Shown: positions 53,361 through 62,485, numbered from the stretch's first letter. The stretch: DNA of 64,000 nucleotides from Phycisphaerales bacterium (GCA_020845755.1 JADLFE010000009.1:124001-188000), one strand, 5' to 3'. Translations and numbers: made by a program. The notes: generated by a model from the sequence alone, not told the origin.

Positions 53361-54371
53361 TCACCCGCCCATCGCGATCCGCAGCGGCTCGGTAATCGTC
53401 GTCTGCAGCCCCGCCTCGGTCGCCTTGGTCATGGTCGACTTGGCCATGTCGTTCTTGCCCTCGGCCTGCAACAGCACCACCGTGCTCAGCCACGCCCGCG
53501 CCGAGCCAGTCCGCGCCGCCTCGTCCAGCGTCGCACGCTGCAACCGCTTCATCTGGTCCAGCGTGATCCCAGCGGCATTCGCATCAAACGGCCTGGAAGC
53601 GAGCGTCGGATCGGTTGCGTATGCGTCGTACAACCACCCCGTGCCCGACTCGACCTGGCCCTGATCGATCGCGATTACGCCCATCAGGCGCTTGGCGACG
53701 GCGTCGGTCGGATGATCGGTGATGTACGCGCGCAGGCCGGTGATCGCCTTGGTCGCGTCGCCCATCGACCAATAGAGCGTCGCGGTCTGCGGATCAATCG
53801 CCAGCGGATTGACGCGATACACCGGCGACTCCACAACCACCGGCTGGCTCACAACCGTCGTGGATTGATACACGATCGGGCGCGAGACGACCACGGGCTG
53901 CTCAACAACCACGGGCCGCTCGATCACGACAGGCCGCTCAACCACGACCGGGCGCTCAACATACACCGGGCGCTCGACATAGACCGGCGTTGGGCAGGGC
54001 GCGACGACCACCTGAGGCGGGCAATACACGGGCGGCGGGCAATACACCACGGGCCGGGGCGGGGGGCAATAGACCGGCGGGCAGGGGTTGTAGCGCGGCC
54101 GTGGCGGATCGCAGCGATCCCACCCGCGGCTGTAAGTCGAGATCCGCGCATAGCCGTTGTCCCAACCGAAGCCGACGGACACGGAAACCGAAGAGCGGCT
54201 GTCGTGGCGAGGCGAGCCCCAGTGGCTCGAACCGCGGCTCCACCCTCGATCATCGCCGCGTCCTCGGTTGCTCCATCCATCCGGGCCGGCTAGCGCGGCG
54301 CCGGCGAGCGAGGCGACCAGGAGCGAAGCGGCGAGCGGAGCAAGACGCGACGCGGAACGGAGCGCACACAT
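53361..54371 (-). CDS. Secreted protein with Pro-rich and PVxVERP tandem repeats and a helical C-terminal domain
   Basis: 336 residues. The signal peptide is MCALRSASRLAPLAASLLVASLAGAALA. A Gly/Ser/Arg-rich segment and a Cys/Pro-rich stretch (PPVYCPPPRPVVYCPPP) follow, then about seven repeats of a six-residue unit (PVYVER, PVVVER, PVVIER, PVVVEQ) near residues 125-165. The C-terminal half looks TPR-like (YWSMGDATKAITGLRAYITDHPTDAVAKRLMGVIAIDQGQ). The start at 54371 has AAGGGGA 8-9 nt upstream. Similar proteins in planctomycetes are hypothetical; a surface role is inferred. Confidence 0.8.
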   Translation of the reverse strand: MCALRSASRLAPLAASLLVASLAGAALAGPDGWSNRGRGDDRGWSRGSSHWGSPRHDSRSSVSVSVGFGWDNGYARISTYSRGWDRCDPPRPRYNPCPPVYCPPPRPVVYCPPPVYCPPQVVVAPCPTPVYVERPVYVERPVVVERPVVIERPVVVEQPVVVSRPIVYQSTTVVSQPVVVESPVYRVNPLAIDPQTATLYWSMGDATKAITGLRAYITDHPTDAVAKRLMGVIAIDQGQVESGTGWLYDAYATDPTLASRPFDANAAGITLDQMKRLQRATLDEAARTGSARAWLSTVVLLQAEGKNDMAKSTMTKATEAGLQTTITEPLRIAMGG

Positions 54372-54669
54372 CGGAGATCCCCTTTTCGGGCGGGCGGCGC
54401 TCAACACGGCGCTCGTCCGCCACAAGGTTAGTACCCGCAAGCATAGCAGAAGTTCCATCGGGCGTCGCTCAGTCAGAGCCTGAGTTTCAGGCGGGAAAGG
54501 CGGATCTCGGGGTCCAATGCCTCCCGTACCCGCGACGTACCGAACGATCTGATCTGTGCGAAACACACATCGGACGTTGGATTCTGTTGCCGGTCGTGGG
54601 ATTGCGTCCGAAGAGTTCCCCATCTTCACACGATGCACGCCAGCATCGATCCGCTGTTGGCCGGATGTG
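54372..54669. other. Intergenic region, no feature recognised
   Basis: 298 bases between two minus-strand genes. It presumably carries the promoter of the repeat-protein gene; no convincing -10/-35 pair, terminator or coding frame was found. Confidence 0.4.
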
Positions 54670-55026
54670 TCACGGGCGATCGTCGAACATCGATGCACCG
54701 CAGTAGATGCAGAACTGGCGGCGTGCCGCCACCGCGCGCTTGCACTTCGGGCAGGGTCTGGGCTCCTGCCTCACCTTTCCATCGAGTTTGCCGTCGGAGA
54801 GATCGACTTCGCGCACTTTCGCTTCGAGTTCCTGCTCACTGAACACGCCGCGCTCGTCGAGGAGTTTCGCCATCGCCATGCTGATCATGAAGAGAGACTC
54901 GACCGCGCGCTCCAGATCGATCGCGCGAGAGTTTGCGTACCTCGCGTCGGCCTGCGCATCTCCGGCCTTCCGCTCCGCCTCCCAGATCCGCCTCTGCTGA
55001 CTGATCTCCCAGAAGAGTTCGTACAT
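54670..55026 (-). CDS. Small zinc-ribbon protein with helical N-terminus
   Basis: 118 residues. The first 75 residues are highly helical and probably a coiled coil (WEISQQRRIWEAERKAGDAQADARY, then AVESLFMISMAMAKLLDERG). The C-terminus has two Cys pairs, CPKC and CIYCG, in the layout of a double zinc ribbon, ending SMFDDRP. The start at 55026 has GGAAGGGG about 7 nt upstream. No family recognised. It diverges from the thiolase gene. Confidence 0.75.
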   Translation of the reverse strand: MYELFWEISQQRRIWEAERKAGDAQADARYANSRAIDLERAVESLFMISMAMAKLLDERGVFSEQELEAKVREVDLSDGKLDGKVRQEPRPCPKCKRAVAARRQFCIYCGASMFDDRP

Positions 55027-55193
55027 CGCTCGCCCCTTCCAAAACAACCCTTTGTTTCCCGGCCGATGCACCGACGCTTCCGCCGTCGCCCGCCCGCTCC
55101 CCTAGCATCTCATTCCGTCGCCAGGCGTGCCCACGCACGCCCCGGTTTTCTCGCTTTTTCCACCGGCCGATCGGCCTTTCGCAGGAGTTTCCC

Positions 55194-56387
55194 ATGACCG
55201 CCCAGCCCGTCATCCTCGCCGCCAAGCGCACCCCGATCGGCAAGTTCTTCGGCGGGTTGTCCAAGGTTCCCTCGCCAGTGCTGGGCTCGTACGCCCTCAA
55301 GGCCGCGGTCGATTCCATCGGCGGCTTTGACAAACTCGCGGGCCAGGTCGACGAGGTCATCATGGGCTGCGTGCTCCAGGCCTCGCTGGGCCAGAACCCC
55401 GCGCGCCAGGCCGCCCTTAAGGCCGGTCTGCCCGACACGATCTCCGCGGTCACCGTGAACAAGGTCTGCGGCTCGGGCCTCCAGGCCGTCATGCTCGCGG
55501 CCCAGTCCATCAAGGCCGGCGACAACAGCCTCGTCCTCGCGGGCGGGTTTGAGAACATGACCGCCGCCCCCCACTTCACCAAGATCCGCGAGGGCGTGAA
55601 ATACGGCAACGGCACGCTGGTCGACCACATGGCCAACGACGGCCTGACCTGCGCCTTCGAGGGCTGCGCGATGGGCAACTCCGCCGATCACATCGCCAAG
55701 AAGTTCGAGATCAGCCGCGCCGACCAGGACCGCTTCGCCGTCCAGAGCCACCAGCGCGCCGCAGAGGCGACCAAGGCCGGCCACTTCAAGAACGAAATCG
55801 TCGCCCTCACCGGCGAGCAGTGCCTCGACAAGAAGAGCCCCGGCGTCGCCAATGACGAGGGCATCCGCGGCGACACCACCATCGACGGCATCGCCAAACT
55901 CCGCCCCGCCTTCACGCCCGACGGCACCGTCACCGCCGCCAACGCCTCGCAGATCTCAGACGGCGGCGCGGGCGTCGTCGTCGCCAGCCTCGCCAAGGCA
56001 GAATCGCTCGGCATCAAGCCCATCGCCAGGATCGTGAGTTATCACACTTCCGGCATCGCGCCCAAGGACATCTTCGCCGCCCCCATCGAGGGCATCAAGG
56101 GCGCACTGGCCAAGGCCAAACTCTCCGTAAATGACATCGACCTCTTCGAGATCAACGAGGCCTTCGCCGCCCAGGTCCTCTGCAACATCAAGACGCTCAA
56201 CGTGCCCGAGAGCAAACTGAACATCTGCGGCGGCGGCATCGCGATTGGCCACCCCATCGGTGCGTCCGGCGCCCGCGTCCTCACCACCCTCGTCCATCAA
56301 CTCCACCGCACCGGCGGCAAGCGCGGCGTCGTGGCCCTGTGCCTCGGCGGCGGCAACGCTGTCGCGATGGTCGTCGAGACGATGTAG
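55194..56387 (+). CDS. Acetyl-CoA C-acetyltransferase (thiolase)
   Basis: 397 residues. Joins two acetyl-CoA to acetoacetyl-CoA or the reverse. The nucleophile Cys is in VNKVCGSGLQAVMLAAQSIKAGD (near residue 90), the catalytic His in GGGIAIGHPIGASGAR and the second Cys in VVALCLGGGNAVAM. The NEAFAAQ motif is also present. The ATG at 55194 has AGGAG 6 nt upstream. It stands alone, so its pathway (fatty acid, butyrate or PHB) is not resolved. Confidence 0.95.
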   Translation: MTAQPVILAAKRTPIGKFFGGLSKVPSPVLGSYALKAAVDSIGGFDKLAGQVDEVIMGCVLQASLGQNPARQAALKAGLPDTISAVTVNKVCGSGLQAVMLAAQSIKAGDNSLVLAGGFENMTAAPHFTKIREGVKYGNGTLVDHMANDGLTCAFEGCAMGNSADHIAKKFEISRADQDRFAVQSHQRAAEATKAGHFKNEIVALTGEQCLDKKSPGVANDEGIRGDTTIDGIAKLRPAFTPDGTVTAANASQISDGGAGVVVASLAKAESLGIKPIARIVSYHTSGIAPKDIFAAPIEGIKGALAKAKLSVNDIDLFEINEAFAAQVLCNIKTLNVPESKLNICGGGIAIGHPIGASGARVLTTLVHQLHRTGGKRGVVALCLGGGNAVAMVVETM

Positions 56388-56451
56388 ACGGCGCGGTGTA
56401 CATCGCCCAGTGTGACGTCCCCGGCGCTTTCGACGATAGGCACCGCCAATG

Positions 56452-56480
56452 AAAAGCCCCCGGAAATCCGGGGGCTTCTT
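56452..56480. terminator. Bidirectional terminator between thiolase and rpsG
   Basis: Perfect 10-bp stem (56454-56463 with 56468-56477), AAAT loop. The plus strand continues TTCTT and the minus strand TTTTC, so it can serve both the convergent thiolase (stop 56387) and rpsG (stop 56564). Confidence 0.85.
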
Positions 56481-56563
56481 GTATGATCAGGTATCGTGAC
56501 TCTTCGATCTGAACAGGCGGAAACCGAACGGGGCGATCGGATCGCACCGGCCTGTGGTCCGAC

Positions 56564-57058
56564 TCAGTTCGCGAAGTGGGCGAAGGCGCGGTTGGCCTCG
56601 GCCATCTTGTGGGTCTGCTCGCGGGTCTGCATCGCCTTGCCCTCGCCCTTGGCGGCGTTGTAGAGTTCCTCGGCGAGGCGCTGGTGCATGGGGCGGCCGC
56701 GTTCACCGCGGGCGGCCTCGAGGATCCAGCGGAAGGCCAGCGACTGCTGACGCTTCTTGTTGACCTGCATGGGGACCTGATAGTTGGCGCCGCCGATTCG
56801 CTTGGAGCGAACCTCGACGAACGGCTTGACGTTCTCGATCGCCTTCTGGAAAAGTTCAAAGGAGTTGGCGGGCTTGTCGGGCGCGGTTTCCTTTTCGAGT
56901 TTGGCCTCGATGGCGTCCATGGCGTCATAGACAACGCGCTGAGCAACGGCCTTCTTGCCGTCCTGCATCACACAGTTTATGAAACGAGAAACGACCCGAT
57001 CGTTGAAACGGGGGTCGGGACGGAGTTGCGTGCTGGCGGCGGTGATCTTTCCACCCAT
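56564..57058 (-). CDS. rpsG: 30S ribosomal protein S7
   Basis: 164 residues. Small-subunit assembly initiator binding the 3' domain of 16S rRNA. Family stretches are DPRFNDRVVSRFINCVMQDGKKAVAQRVVYDAMDAI, VRSKRIGGANYQVPMQV and AFRWILEAARGERGRPMHQRLAEELYNAA. AAAGGAGA precedes the ATG. rpsL lies 144 bp upstream with a terminator between. fusA and tuf, which normally follow, are absent; a convergent thiolase lies downstream instead. Confidence 0.97.
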   Translation of the reverse strand: MGGKITAASTQLRPDPRFNDRVVSRFINCVMQDGKKAVAQRVVYDAMDAIEAKLEKETAPDKPANSFELFQKAIENVKPFVEVRSKRIGGANYQVPMQVNKKRQQSLAFRWILEAARGERGRPMHQRLAEELYNAAKGEGKAMQTREQTHKMAEANRAFAHFAN

Positions 57059-57170
57059 CGAAAATCTCCTTTGGCTGCGGGCCTCGCGATTGCGGGGCTC
57101 GTTTCACCCGGCGTGCCTGGGAGAGCGGCGCCGGATTACTGCCGGGCCGAGACACTCTCGGCCCAAAACG

Positions 57171-57197
57171 AAAACACCCCCGCAACACGCGGGGGTG
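57171..57197 (-). terminator. Terminator or attenuator between rpsL and rpsG
   Basis: Perfect 9-bp stem (57175-57183 with 57189-57197), 5-nt loop, followed on the minus strand by TTTTCGTTTT. It lies 6 bp after the rpsL stop, so rpsG may need its own promoter or read-through. Confidence 0.8.
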
Positions 57198-57202
57198 CGT
57201 GA

Positions 57203-57577
57203 TTACTTCTTGCCGCGCTTGGCGCCGTACTTGGAGCGGCTCTGCTTGCGATTCTCGACGCCGAGGCAGTCCAGCGAGCCACGGACGATGTGGTAGCGGA
57301 CGCCGGGGAGGTCGCGCACGCGGCCGCCACGGACGAGCACAATGGAGTGCTCCTGAAGGTTGTGACCCTCACCACCGATATACGCCGTCACTTCGTTGCC
57401 ATTGGAGAGGCGAACGCGGGCGATCTTTCGGAGAGCCGAGTTCGGCTTCTTGGGGGTGGTGGTGCGAACGATGAGGCACACGCCGCGCTTCTGCGGAGAG
57501 AGGTTCAAGTCCTTGACTTTGGACTTGCTGGCCAGCGGGCGGCGTGGGTTGCGGACAAGCTGATTGATCGTCGGCAT
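57203..57577 (-). CDS. rpsL: 30S ribosomal protein S12 with Arg88
   Basis: 124 residues. S12 shapes the decoding centre. The loop [13 protein letters not shown] keeps Lys43, but the conserved Lys88 is Arg ([13 protein letters not shown]; codon CGC at 57314-57316), the same substitution that gives streptomycin resistance in other bacteria when selected. It is the first gene of a separated rpsL-rpsG pair. GAGAGCG precedes the ATG. A weak promoter (TTGCCG, 16 bp, TAACAT) may lie about 50 bp upstream. Confidence 0.97.
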   Translation of the reverse strand: MPTINQLVRNPRRPLASKSKVKDLNLSPQKRGVCLIVRTTTPKKPNSALRKIARVRLSNGNEVTAYIGGEGHNLQEHSIVLVRGGRVRDLPGVRYHIVRGSLDCLGVENRKQSRSKYGAKRGKK

Positions 57578-57920
57578 GGTCGCTCTCAGAGTGCCGGCGC
57601 GGAGAAAAACCGCATCCGGGTAAGGGAGGGAATGTTAGCCGTGAGGAAGGGGGCGGCAAGGGCCGCCAAATGGCCAAAGCACAAATGGCCAATTTGCCAA
57701 AGAAAGAGGGGTCGCAGGCCACGCGTCACCCGTGCAAATAAGGGGAGTAGATACCGAACGGATTGTGCCCTGTGGGAACGCTGGTCAGCCGAGGGGCCGT
57801 AGATTTCAGGATGGCGGGCGCGACACGCCAGCGCGGGGCACCAATCGACCGATGGAAAACCGGATTCCCTGTTTCGCCGTCTCGGTCGGTTGCTTTCTTG
57901 CGCCATCGCTACGCTCCCGC
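57578..57920. other. Divergent intergenic region between rpsL and the MazG-like gene
   Basis: 343 bases. A possible rpsL promoter reads on the minus strand (-35 TTGCCG, 16-bp spacer, -10 TAACAT near 57630-57635). AAATGGCCAA occurs at 57668-57677 and 57683-57692, period 15 bp. No gene recognised; open frames here have Arg/Pro-rich, shadow-like composition. Confidence 0.4.
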
Positions 57921-58226
57921 ATGTCACAGCCAGTCACGTTTGCCGCGTTTCAGAAGTTGATCCACGACCGCTACTACAAGACCGATTCGGCACGCGGGAC
58001 GCCGGGGACGTTTATGTGGCTGATGGAAGAGGTGGGCGAGTTGGCGACGGCGTTGCACAACAATGCGCCGGGCAAAAGGCCGAGCGAAGAGGAACGCGCG
58101 AACCTCGACGAGGAATTCGCCGACGTGATCGCGTGGCTTACCACCTTGGCCAACATCAACGGAGTGGACCTGGAGAAGGCGCTGCAAAAGTACACCGTGG
58201 TGGGCGTTGAGGGTGTGAAGGACTGA
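57921..58226 (+). CDS. MazG-like nucleotide pyrophosphohydrolase
   Basis: 101 residues. MazG-type enzymes hydrolyse NTPs or aberrant nucleotides to monophosphates. The metal-binding Glu/Asp pattern is present: MEEVGELATALHN (EExxE) and EEFADVIAWLTTLAN (ExxD). The single-domain size fits the small MazG-like group. The ATG at 57921 gives a family-like N-terminus (VTFAAFQKLIHDRYYKTD); an open frame extends to 57732 but is Arg-rich. No clear ribosome site. Confidence 0.87.
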   Translation: MSQPVTFAAFQKLIHDRYYKTDSARGTPGTFMWLMEEVGELATALHNNAPGKRPSEEERANLDEEFADVIAWLTTLANINGVDLEKALQKYTVVGVEGVKD

Positions 58227-58360
58227 GTTGAAGCGCCAAGAGACAGAGTGTCGGAGTGAAGAACTAAATTCTGCTCCAGTCTCGCACACGCCACGATGAC
58301 AGATCGATTGTGATCGTCGCCCGCGCGTCGTTGGTTGGAGTGCGCAACCCGAACCCGTGA

Positions 58361-59845
58361 TCATGGCGTAACCGGCCTTGCGATCTCGATGACGAGCGTG
58401 TCGTCGGCGGGCGGGCCGTAGCGGTGTTGTTCGACCGCCTTGAGGAGCGTGCCGGTCCAGCCGAGTTGGGGATCGGGCGTGGTGAACGCAACGAGTTTGG
58501 CGAAGCCCTTGACGCCGAGCATGCGTCCGGCGCGATCGCGGGCTTCGATGGCTCCGTCGGTGTATCCGATGATCACGTCACCGCGCCCGAAGCGCATGGA
58601 CTTGGGGTCGGGGTCGAAATCGGGGTCGGCGCAGGCGCCGAGCACGAAACTGGTCGAGGGAAGTTCGTGGATCGTGCCGTCAACGGCCCGGAGGAACGCG
58701 GGCGGGTGCCCGCCGCTGGCGTACTCGAGGTGGTCGCGGGTGCAGTCGACGCGGAGGCAGAGGGCGGTGACGTAGACCGAGTGGTTCGCGAGCGTGAGGT
58801 GGATATAGCGGTTCAGGAGTTTGAGCACGTCGCCGGGCGCAGCATCGGGATTTTCGGCGAAGACGCGTTCGAGTTCGCCGTGCAGGCGGTTGACGGTCAG
58901 TGCGGCGGGAATCCCGTGCCCGGTGACGTCCAGTATGACGACGGAGAAGCGATCGGCCTGATCGCCCTGGCGAACGGAGGTAGCGTAGAGATAGTCGCCG
59001 CCGATCTGACGCATCGGCTCGTACTCATACGCGAAGCGCACGGGGCCCTGCGTAACGGGCGAGGGGAAGAGGGACTCGTGGATGCGGCGTGCATCGACGA
59101 GTTCGCGGCGGAGTTCGCCGTAGCGGCGCTGGAAGAAGCGGTTTCGGTAGGTGTCGAGGCGACGCGAGTGGCGCAGCCACGCGATGAACGTTCCGGGCGC
59201 GGCGAGGAAGAAACTCCAAACGATGCCCCAGACCTTGTTGGACCAGGTGAGGTCAGTGCGTGTGATCTGGACGATCGCGTAGAGCGCGAGGATGAGGGCC
59301 ATCGGGCGGATGGCGTCGCGGGCGTTCCAAGGGAGCGTGAATGCGGCGATGACGTGGCACAGGATGACGCCGCCCAGGCCGACGCCATGCCCAACGCCGA
59401 GCCAACCCATGACGACGCGGAGCGCGCCGTCGAGGAAGATGAGCCAGAAGGTGAGTTTGAGGAGGTCCTGGTCGGTGACGCTGCCGCGGCGAACGGCGAC
59501 GAAGGACGCGGAGTAGGCGATGATGGCGACGAGGTCGAAAAAGGGTCGTGGAACGACGCCGCGGGACATGTTGAAGAGGGCACGCCACGCGGAGCCGACG
59601 GTGAGGCCCTCGACGCCGCCGGTCTTGATGAGGAGTTGGAGCCCGAGGCTGTAGAGTGCGAGGACGAGGAAGAGGAGCCAGACCAGGCCGAGCAGGGCGT
59701 TGAAGACGAGGAACTTTCGACGGAGAATCTGCGTCGTCTCGGCCTCGAACTCGTGGCGCAGGTCGGCGGTGTAGGCGGCGCTGCGTGAGTCCGGCCCCGG
59801 GCGGCGGGGTGAAGGGCGGGGCGAATTATTGAAGGTGCTTGACAT
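58361..59845 (-). CDS. Membrane-anchored SpoIIE/RsbU-type PP2C protein phosphatase
   Basis: 494 residues. The N-terminal half has about six or seven helices (FLVFNALLGLVWLLFLVLALYSLGLQLL to FFLAAPGTFIAWLRHS). A linking helix (RRYGELRRELVDARRIHESLFPSP) leads into the PP2C domain with metal Asp residues in MRQIGGDYLYAT, VVILDVTGHGIPAALTVNRLHG, YASGGHPPAFLRAVDG and DVIIGYTDGAIEARD. Such enzymes dephosphorylate anti-sigma-factor antagonists. The start at 59845 is preferred to 59875 because the extra residues are not conserved-looking. No partner kinase is nearby. Confidence 0.9.
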   Translation of the reverse strand: MSSTFNNSPRPSPRRPGPDSRSAAYTADLRHEFEAETTQILRRKFLVFNALLGLVWLLFLVLALYSLGLQLLIKTGGVEGLTVGSAWRALFNMSRGVVPRPFFDLVAIIAYSASFVAVRRGSVTDQDLLKLTFWLIFLDGALRVVMGWLGVGHGVGLGGVILCHVIAAFTLPWNARDAIRPMALILALYAIVQITRTDLTWSNKVWGIVWSFFLAAPGTFIAWLRHSRRLDTYRNRFFQRRYGELRRELVDARRIHESLFPSPVTQGPVRFAYEYEPMRQIGGDYLYATSVRQGDQADRFSVVILDVTGHGIPAALTVNRLHGELERVFAENPDAAPGDVLKLLNRYIHLTLANHSVYVTALCLRVDCTRDHLEYASGGHPPAFLRAVDGTIHELPSTSFVLGACADPDFDPDPKSMRFGRGDVIIGYTDGAIEARDRAGRMLGVKGFAKLVAFTTPDPQLGWTGTLLKAVEQHRYGPPADDTLVIEIARPVTP

Positions 59846-59911
59846 TCGCGACACCGGAGAAGCCGGGACGACCACAAGAGCATACCGGCAGGAACGGTGC
59901 CGTGGGCGGAA

Positions 59912-60508
59912 TCAGGATTTCGGGCGGTTCACGCCCGGGATCCACAACACGTCGGCGGCTCCCATCTCGTTGGCCACCCGCCCGAGCACGAACAGCAGAT
60001 CGCTCAGGCGGTTGAGATAGCGAACCGTTTCCGCGCTGGTGTGTTGGGAATCGTGGCGGCGGAGTTGCACCGCCAGACGCTCGGCCCGGCGGACAACCGT
60101 GCGCGCGGCGTGCAGGGCCGCCGAGGGGGGGCTCCCTCCCGGGAGCACGAAACTGTTGAGCGACGCCAGGCCATCATTGAACCGATCGATGATGGGCTCG
60201 AGTCGGTCGGTCTGGGACTGCTGGACACGCAGACGCTGCCCCGGCTTTTCGTCCGGCGCGAGTGGCGTGGCGAGGTCGGCCCCGAGGTCGAACAGGTCAT
60301 GCTGGATCGAGCGGAGAACGTCGGACACCTCACGCAGCGCCGGCGCGGCGGCGCAAGCGACCACCGCCAGCCCGAGGAACGAGTTGGCCTCGTCGACCGT
60401 GCCGTAGCAGTCGACACGCAGATCGTCCTTGGCGACACGCTCGCCGGTGGCCAACCCGGTGGTGCCGTCGTCGCCGGTGCGGGTGTAGATTCGATTGAGT
60501 TTGACCAT
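59912..60508 (-). CDS. pduO: Cob(I)yrinic acid a,c-diamide adenosyltransferase, PduO type
   Basis: 198 residues. Transfers the adenosyl group of ATP to cob(I)alamin to form coenzyme B12. The ATP-binding N-terminus is IYTRTGDDGTTGLATGERV, followed by YGTVDEANSFLGL, the Arg-rich ARTVVRRAERLAVQL and YLNRLSDLLFVLGRVANEM. GGAGG lies 6 nt before the ATG. It diverges from recJ. Implies the organism uses adenosylcobalamin enzymes. Confidence 0.95.
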   Translation of the reverse strand: MVKLNRIYTRTGDDGTTGLATGERVAKDDLRVDCYGTVDEANSFLGLAVVACAAAPALREVSDVLRSIQHDLFDLGADLATPLAPDEKPGQRLRVQQSQTDRLEPIIDRFNDGLASLNSFVLPGGSPPSAALHAARTVVRRAERLAVQLRRHDSQHTSAETVRYLNRLSDLLFVLGRVANEMGAADVLWIPGVNRPKS

Positions 60509-60604
60509 CGGGCCTCCGGTGTCGTGCCGCGGGATTCCTCCCCGCGGATCGGGGACGCTATTCTGGCATGCCGCAAGGGACTACGGCGGGAGAAGGCGGA
60601 ACGG

Positions 60605-62485
60605 ATGTCGACCTCGGCCAGCGAGCAATCCACGAACATCGTTGACGTGTCGACGCGGCCTGTCACGTCGGGCGATATCGCATCCCGTGACAATTCCGAT
60701 CGTGCCGGGCAGCGTGCAGACGAAGCGGGGGCGGTGGTGCGCGGCCTGACGCGATTGTGGAAGATCAGGCGCGCGGTCGAGGTTCCGGCATCGGCGGAGT
60801 TTGAGCCGCTGGTGAGACGGGTCTTCGCGGCGCGCAGGCTGGCGGACTCCGCGGCGGCGCGCGAGTTCCTGGAACCAATGCTGAAGCAACTCCACGATCC
60901 CGGTCTGCTCCCGGAGATCGACAAGGCGGCGGGAAGGCTGCTGTCCGCGGCCGCGTCGCGCGAGCCGATCGTGATCTATGGCGATTACGACGTCGACGGC
61001 GTGACCGCAACCACCATCCTCTTTCACACGCTCACAACGCTGGAACCCGGCACGATCATCGACACCTATGTCCCCCACCGCCTCGACGAGGGGTATGGGC
61101 TTTCGAGTGACGCGATCGGCGAACTCGCAGGCCGCGGCGCAAAGGTGATCGTGTCGGTGGATTGCGGCGTGACGGCCGTCGAGCCCGCGCGGGTGGCGCG
61201 CGAGCGCGGCGTAGACCTCATCATCACGGATCATCACACGCCGCCGAGCAGCGCCACCGACATGCCCAAGTGCTTTGCGCTGGTGCATCCGCGCGTGCCG
61301 GGCTCGAAGTATCCGTTCGGTGATTTGTCCGGCGCGGGCGTGGCGTTCAAACTGGCCTGGCGCCTGGCGACAACACACGCCGGCGGCGGTAAGGTCAGCG
61401 AGAAGATGCGGGCGCTGCTGCTCGATCTGCTGGCGCTGGCGGCCTTGGGTACGATCGCGGACGTCGTGCCGCTTGTTGGTGAGAATCGTGTGATCGCGCG
61501 GTTCGGGCTCTCGCGGATCAAGAGTTCCCCGCTCGTCGGCATGAGGGCGCTGGTGGAGGCATCGGGGCTCGACGGCGCATCGGTGAGTTCGGAGGACGTA
61601 GGCTTCAAACTCGGGCCGCGGCTCAACGCGTGCGGGCGAATGGGTCACGCGCGCGAGGCGGTGGAGATGTTCACGGTCGCGACGCCCCAGCGCGCAAATG
61701 AGATCGCGCGGAACCTGACCAGGCTCAACCGAGAGCGGCAGGACACCGAGAAGCAGATCTTCGAGCACGCAGTCCAACTCGCCGAGCAAGCGGGCATGAC
61801 CACGCCCGATCGGCGCGCCATCGTGCTCGCGCATGAATCATGGCACCGCGGCGTGGTGGGCATCGTCTGCTCGCGTCTGGTCGAGCGGTTCAGCCGCCCC
61901 ACCATACTGATGGGGCGCGACGGCGACGTGTATCACGGCTCTGGCCGGAGCGTCGAGGGGTTCAGCCTCGCGGAGGCGATCGAGGAATGCCGCCCGATGC
62001 TCAAGTCCGGCGGCGGGCACGCGATGGCGGCGGGCCTGTCGCTCGAAGCAGCACGCATCGCCGAATTCACCGAGGCGTTCATCGCGATCGCGAATCGCGC
62101 GATCGCGCCCGATCGCCTTGTCGGTTCGCTGTGGGTCGACACCCACGCCGCGATCGAAGAACTGACCGAGGGGGCCGTGCGTCAACTCGCGGCGCTAGCG
62201 CCGTTCGGGCAGGGTAATCCGTCGGTGCGGGTGCGATTGACCCGCGCGCGGATGGTGGACAAGCCAAGGGCGCTGGGCACGCAGGGCAAGCACCTCTCGC
62301 TGCAACTCGCCGGCGAGGGCGGGCGGCATGTGCGCGTGGTCGCGTGGAACTGGGCAAGCCTGTGGAACCGCTTTGCGAGCGACATCCGCGCCGGGACGAT
62401 GATCGAGGCGGTGGTGTCGCCGAAGGTGTCGGACTGGAACGGCCAGGTCGAGCCCGAACTGCTCGACCTGCGCATCGCCGAATAA
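60605..62485 (+). CDS. recJ: Single-stranded-DNA-specific 5'-3' exonuclease RecJ
   Basis: 626 residues. DHH-family nuclease for recombination and mismatch repair. Motif I is IVIYGDYDVDGVTATTILFH, motif II is KVIVSVDCGVTAVEPA, motif III the DHH in LIITDHHTPPSSATD, with motif IV near GDLSGAGVAFKLAW. The DHHA1 glycine motif KSGGGHAMAAGLSLE and the C-terminal OB region are present. A variable N-terminal extension of about 45 residues precedes the core. The start at 60605 follows a GGCGGAA-type site; upstream frame to 59897 overlaps pduO antisense. Confidence 0.96.
   Translation: MSTSASEQSTNIVDVSTRPVTSGDIASRDNSDRAGQRADEAGAVVRGLTRLWKIRRAVEVPASAEFEPLVRRVFAARRLADSAAAREFLEPMLKQLHDPGLLPEIDKAAGRLLSAAASREPIVIYGDYDVDGVTATTILFHTLTTLEPGTIIDTYVPHRLDEGYGLSSDAIGELAGRGAKVIVSVDCGVTAVEPARVARERGVDLIITDHHTPPSSATDMPKCFALVHPRVPGSKYPFGDLSGAGVAFKLAWRLATTHAGGGKVSEKMRALLLDLLALAALGTIADVVPLVGENRVIARFGLSRIKSSPLVGMRALVEASGLDGASVSSEDVGFKLGPRLNACGRMGHAREAVEMFTVATPQRANEIARNLTRLNRERQDTEKQIFEHAVQLAEQAGMTTPDRRAIVLAHESWHRGVVGIVCSRLVERFSRPTILMGRDGDVYHGSGRSVEGFSLAEAIEECRPMLKSGGGHAMAAGLSLEAARIAEFTEAFIAIANRAIAPDRLVGSLWVDTHAAIEELTEGAVRQLAALAPFGQGNPSVRVRLTRARMVDKPRALGTQGKHLSLQLAGEGGRHVRVVAWNWASLWNRFASDIRAGTMIEAVVSPKVSDWNGQVEPELLDLRIAE

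Noticed and set aside
57668..57692. AAATGGCCAA repeats as a regulator site for rpsL
   Set aside because: Only two copies, no clear position relative to a convincing promoter; mentioned only in the intergenic note.
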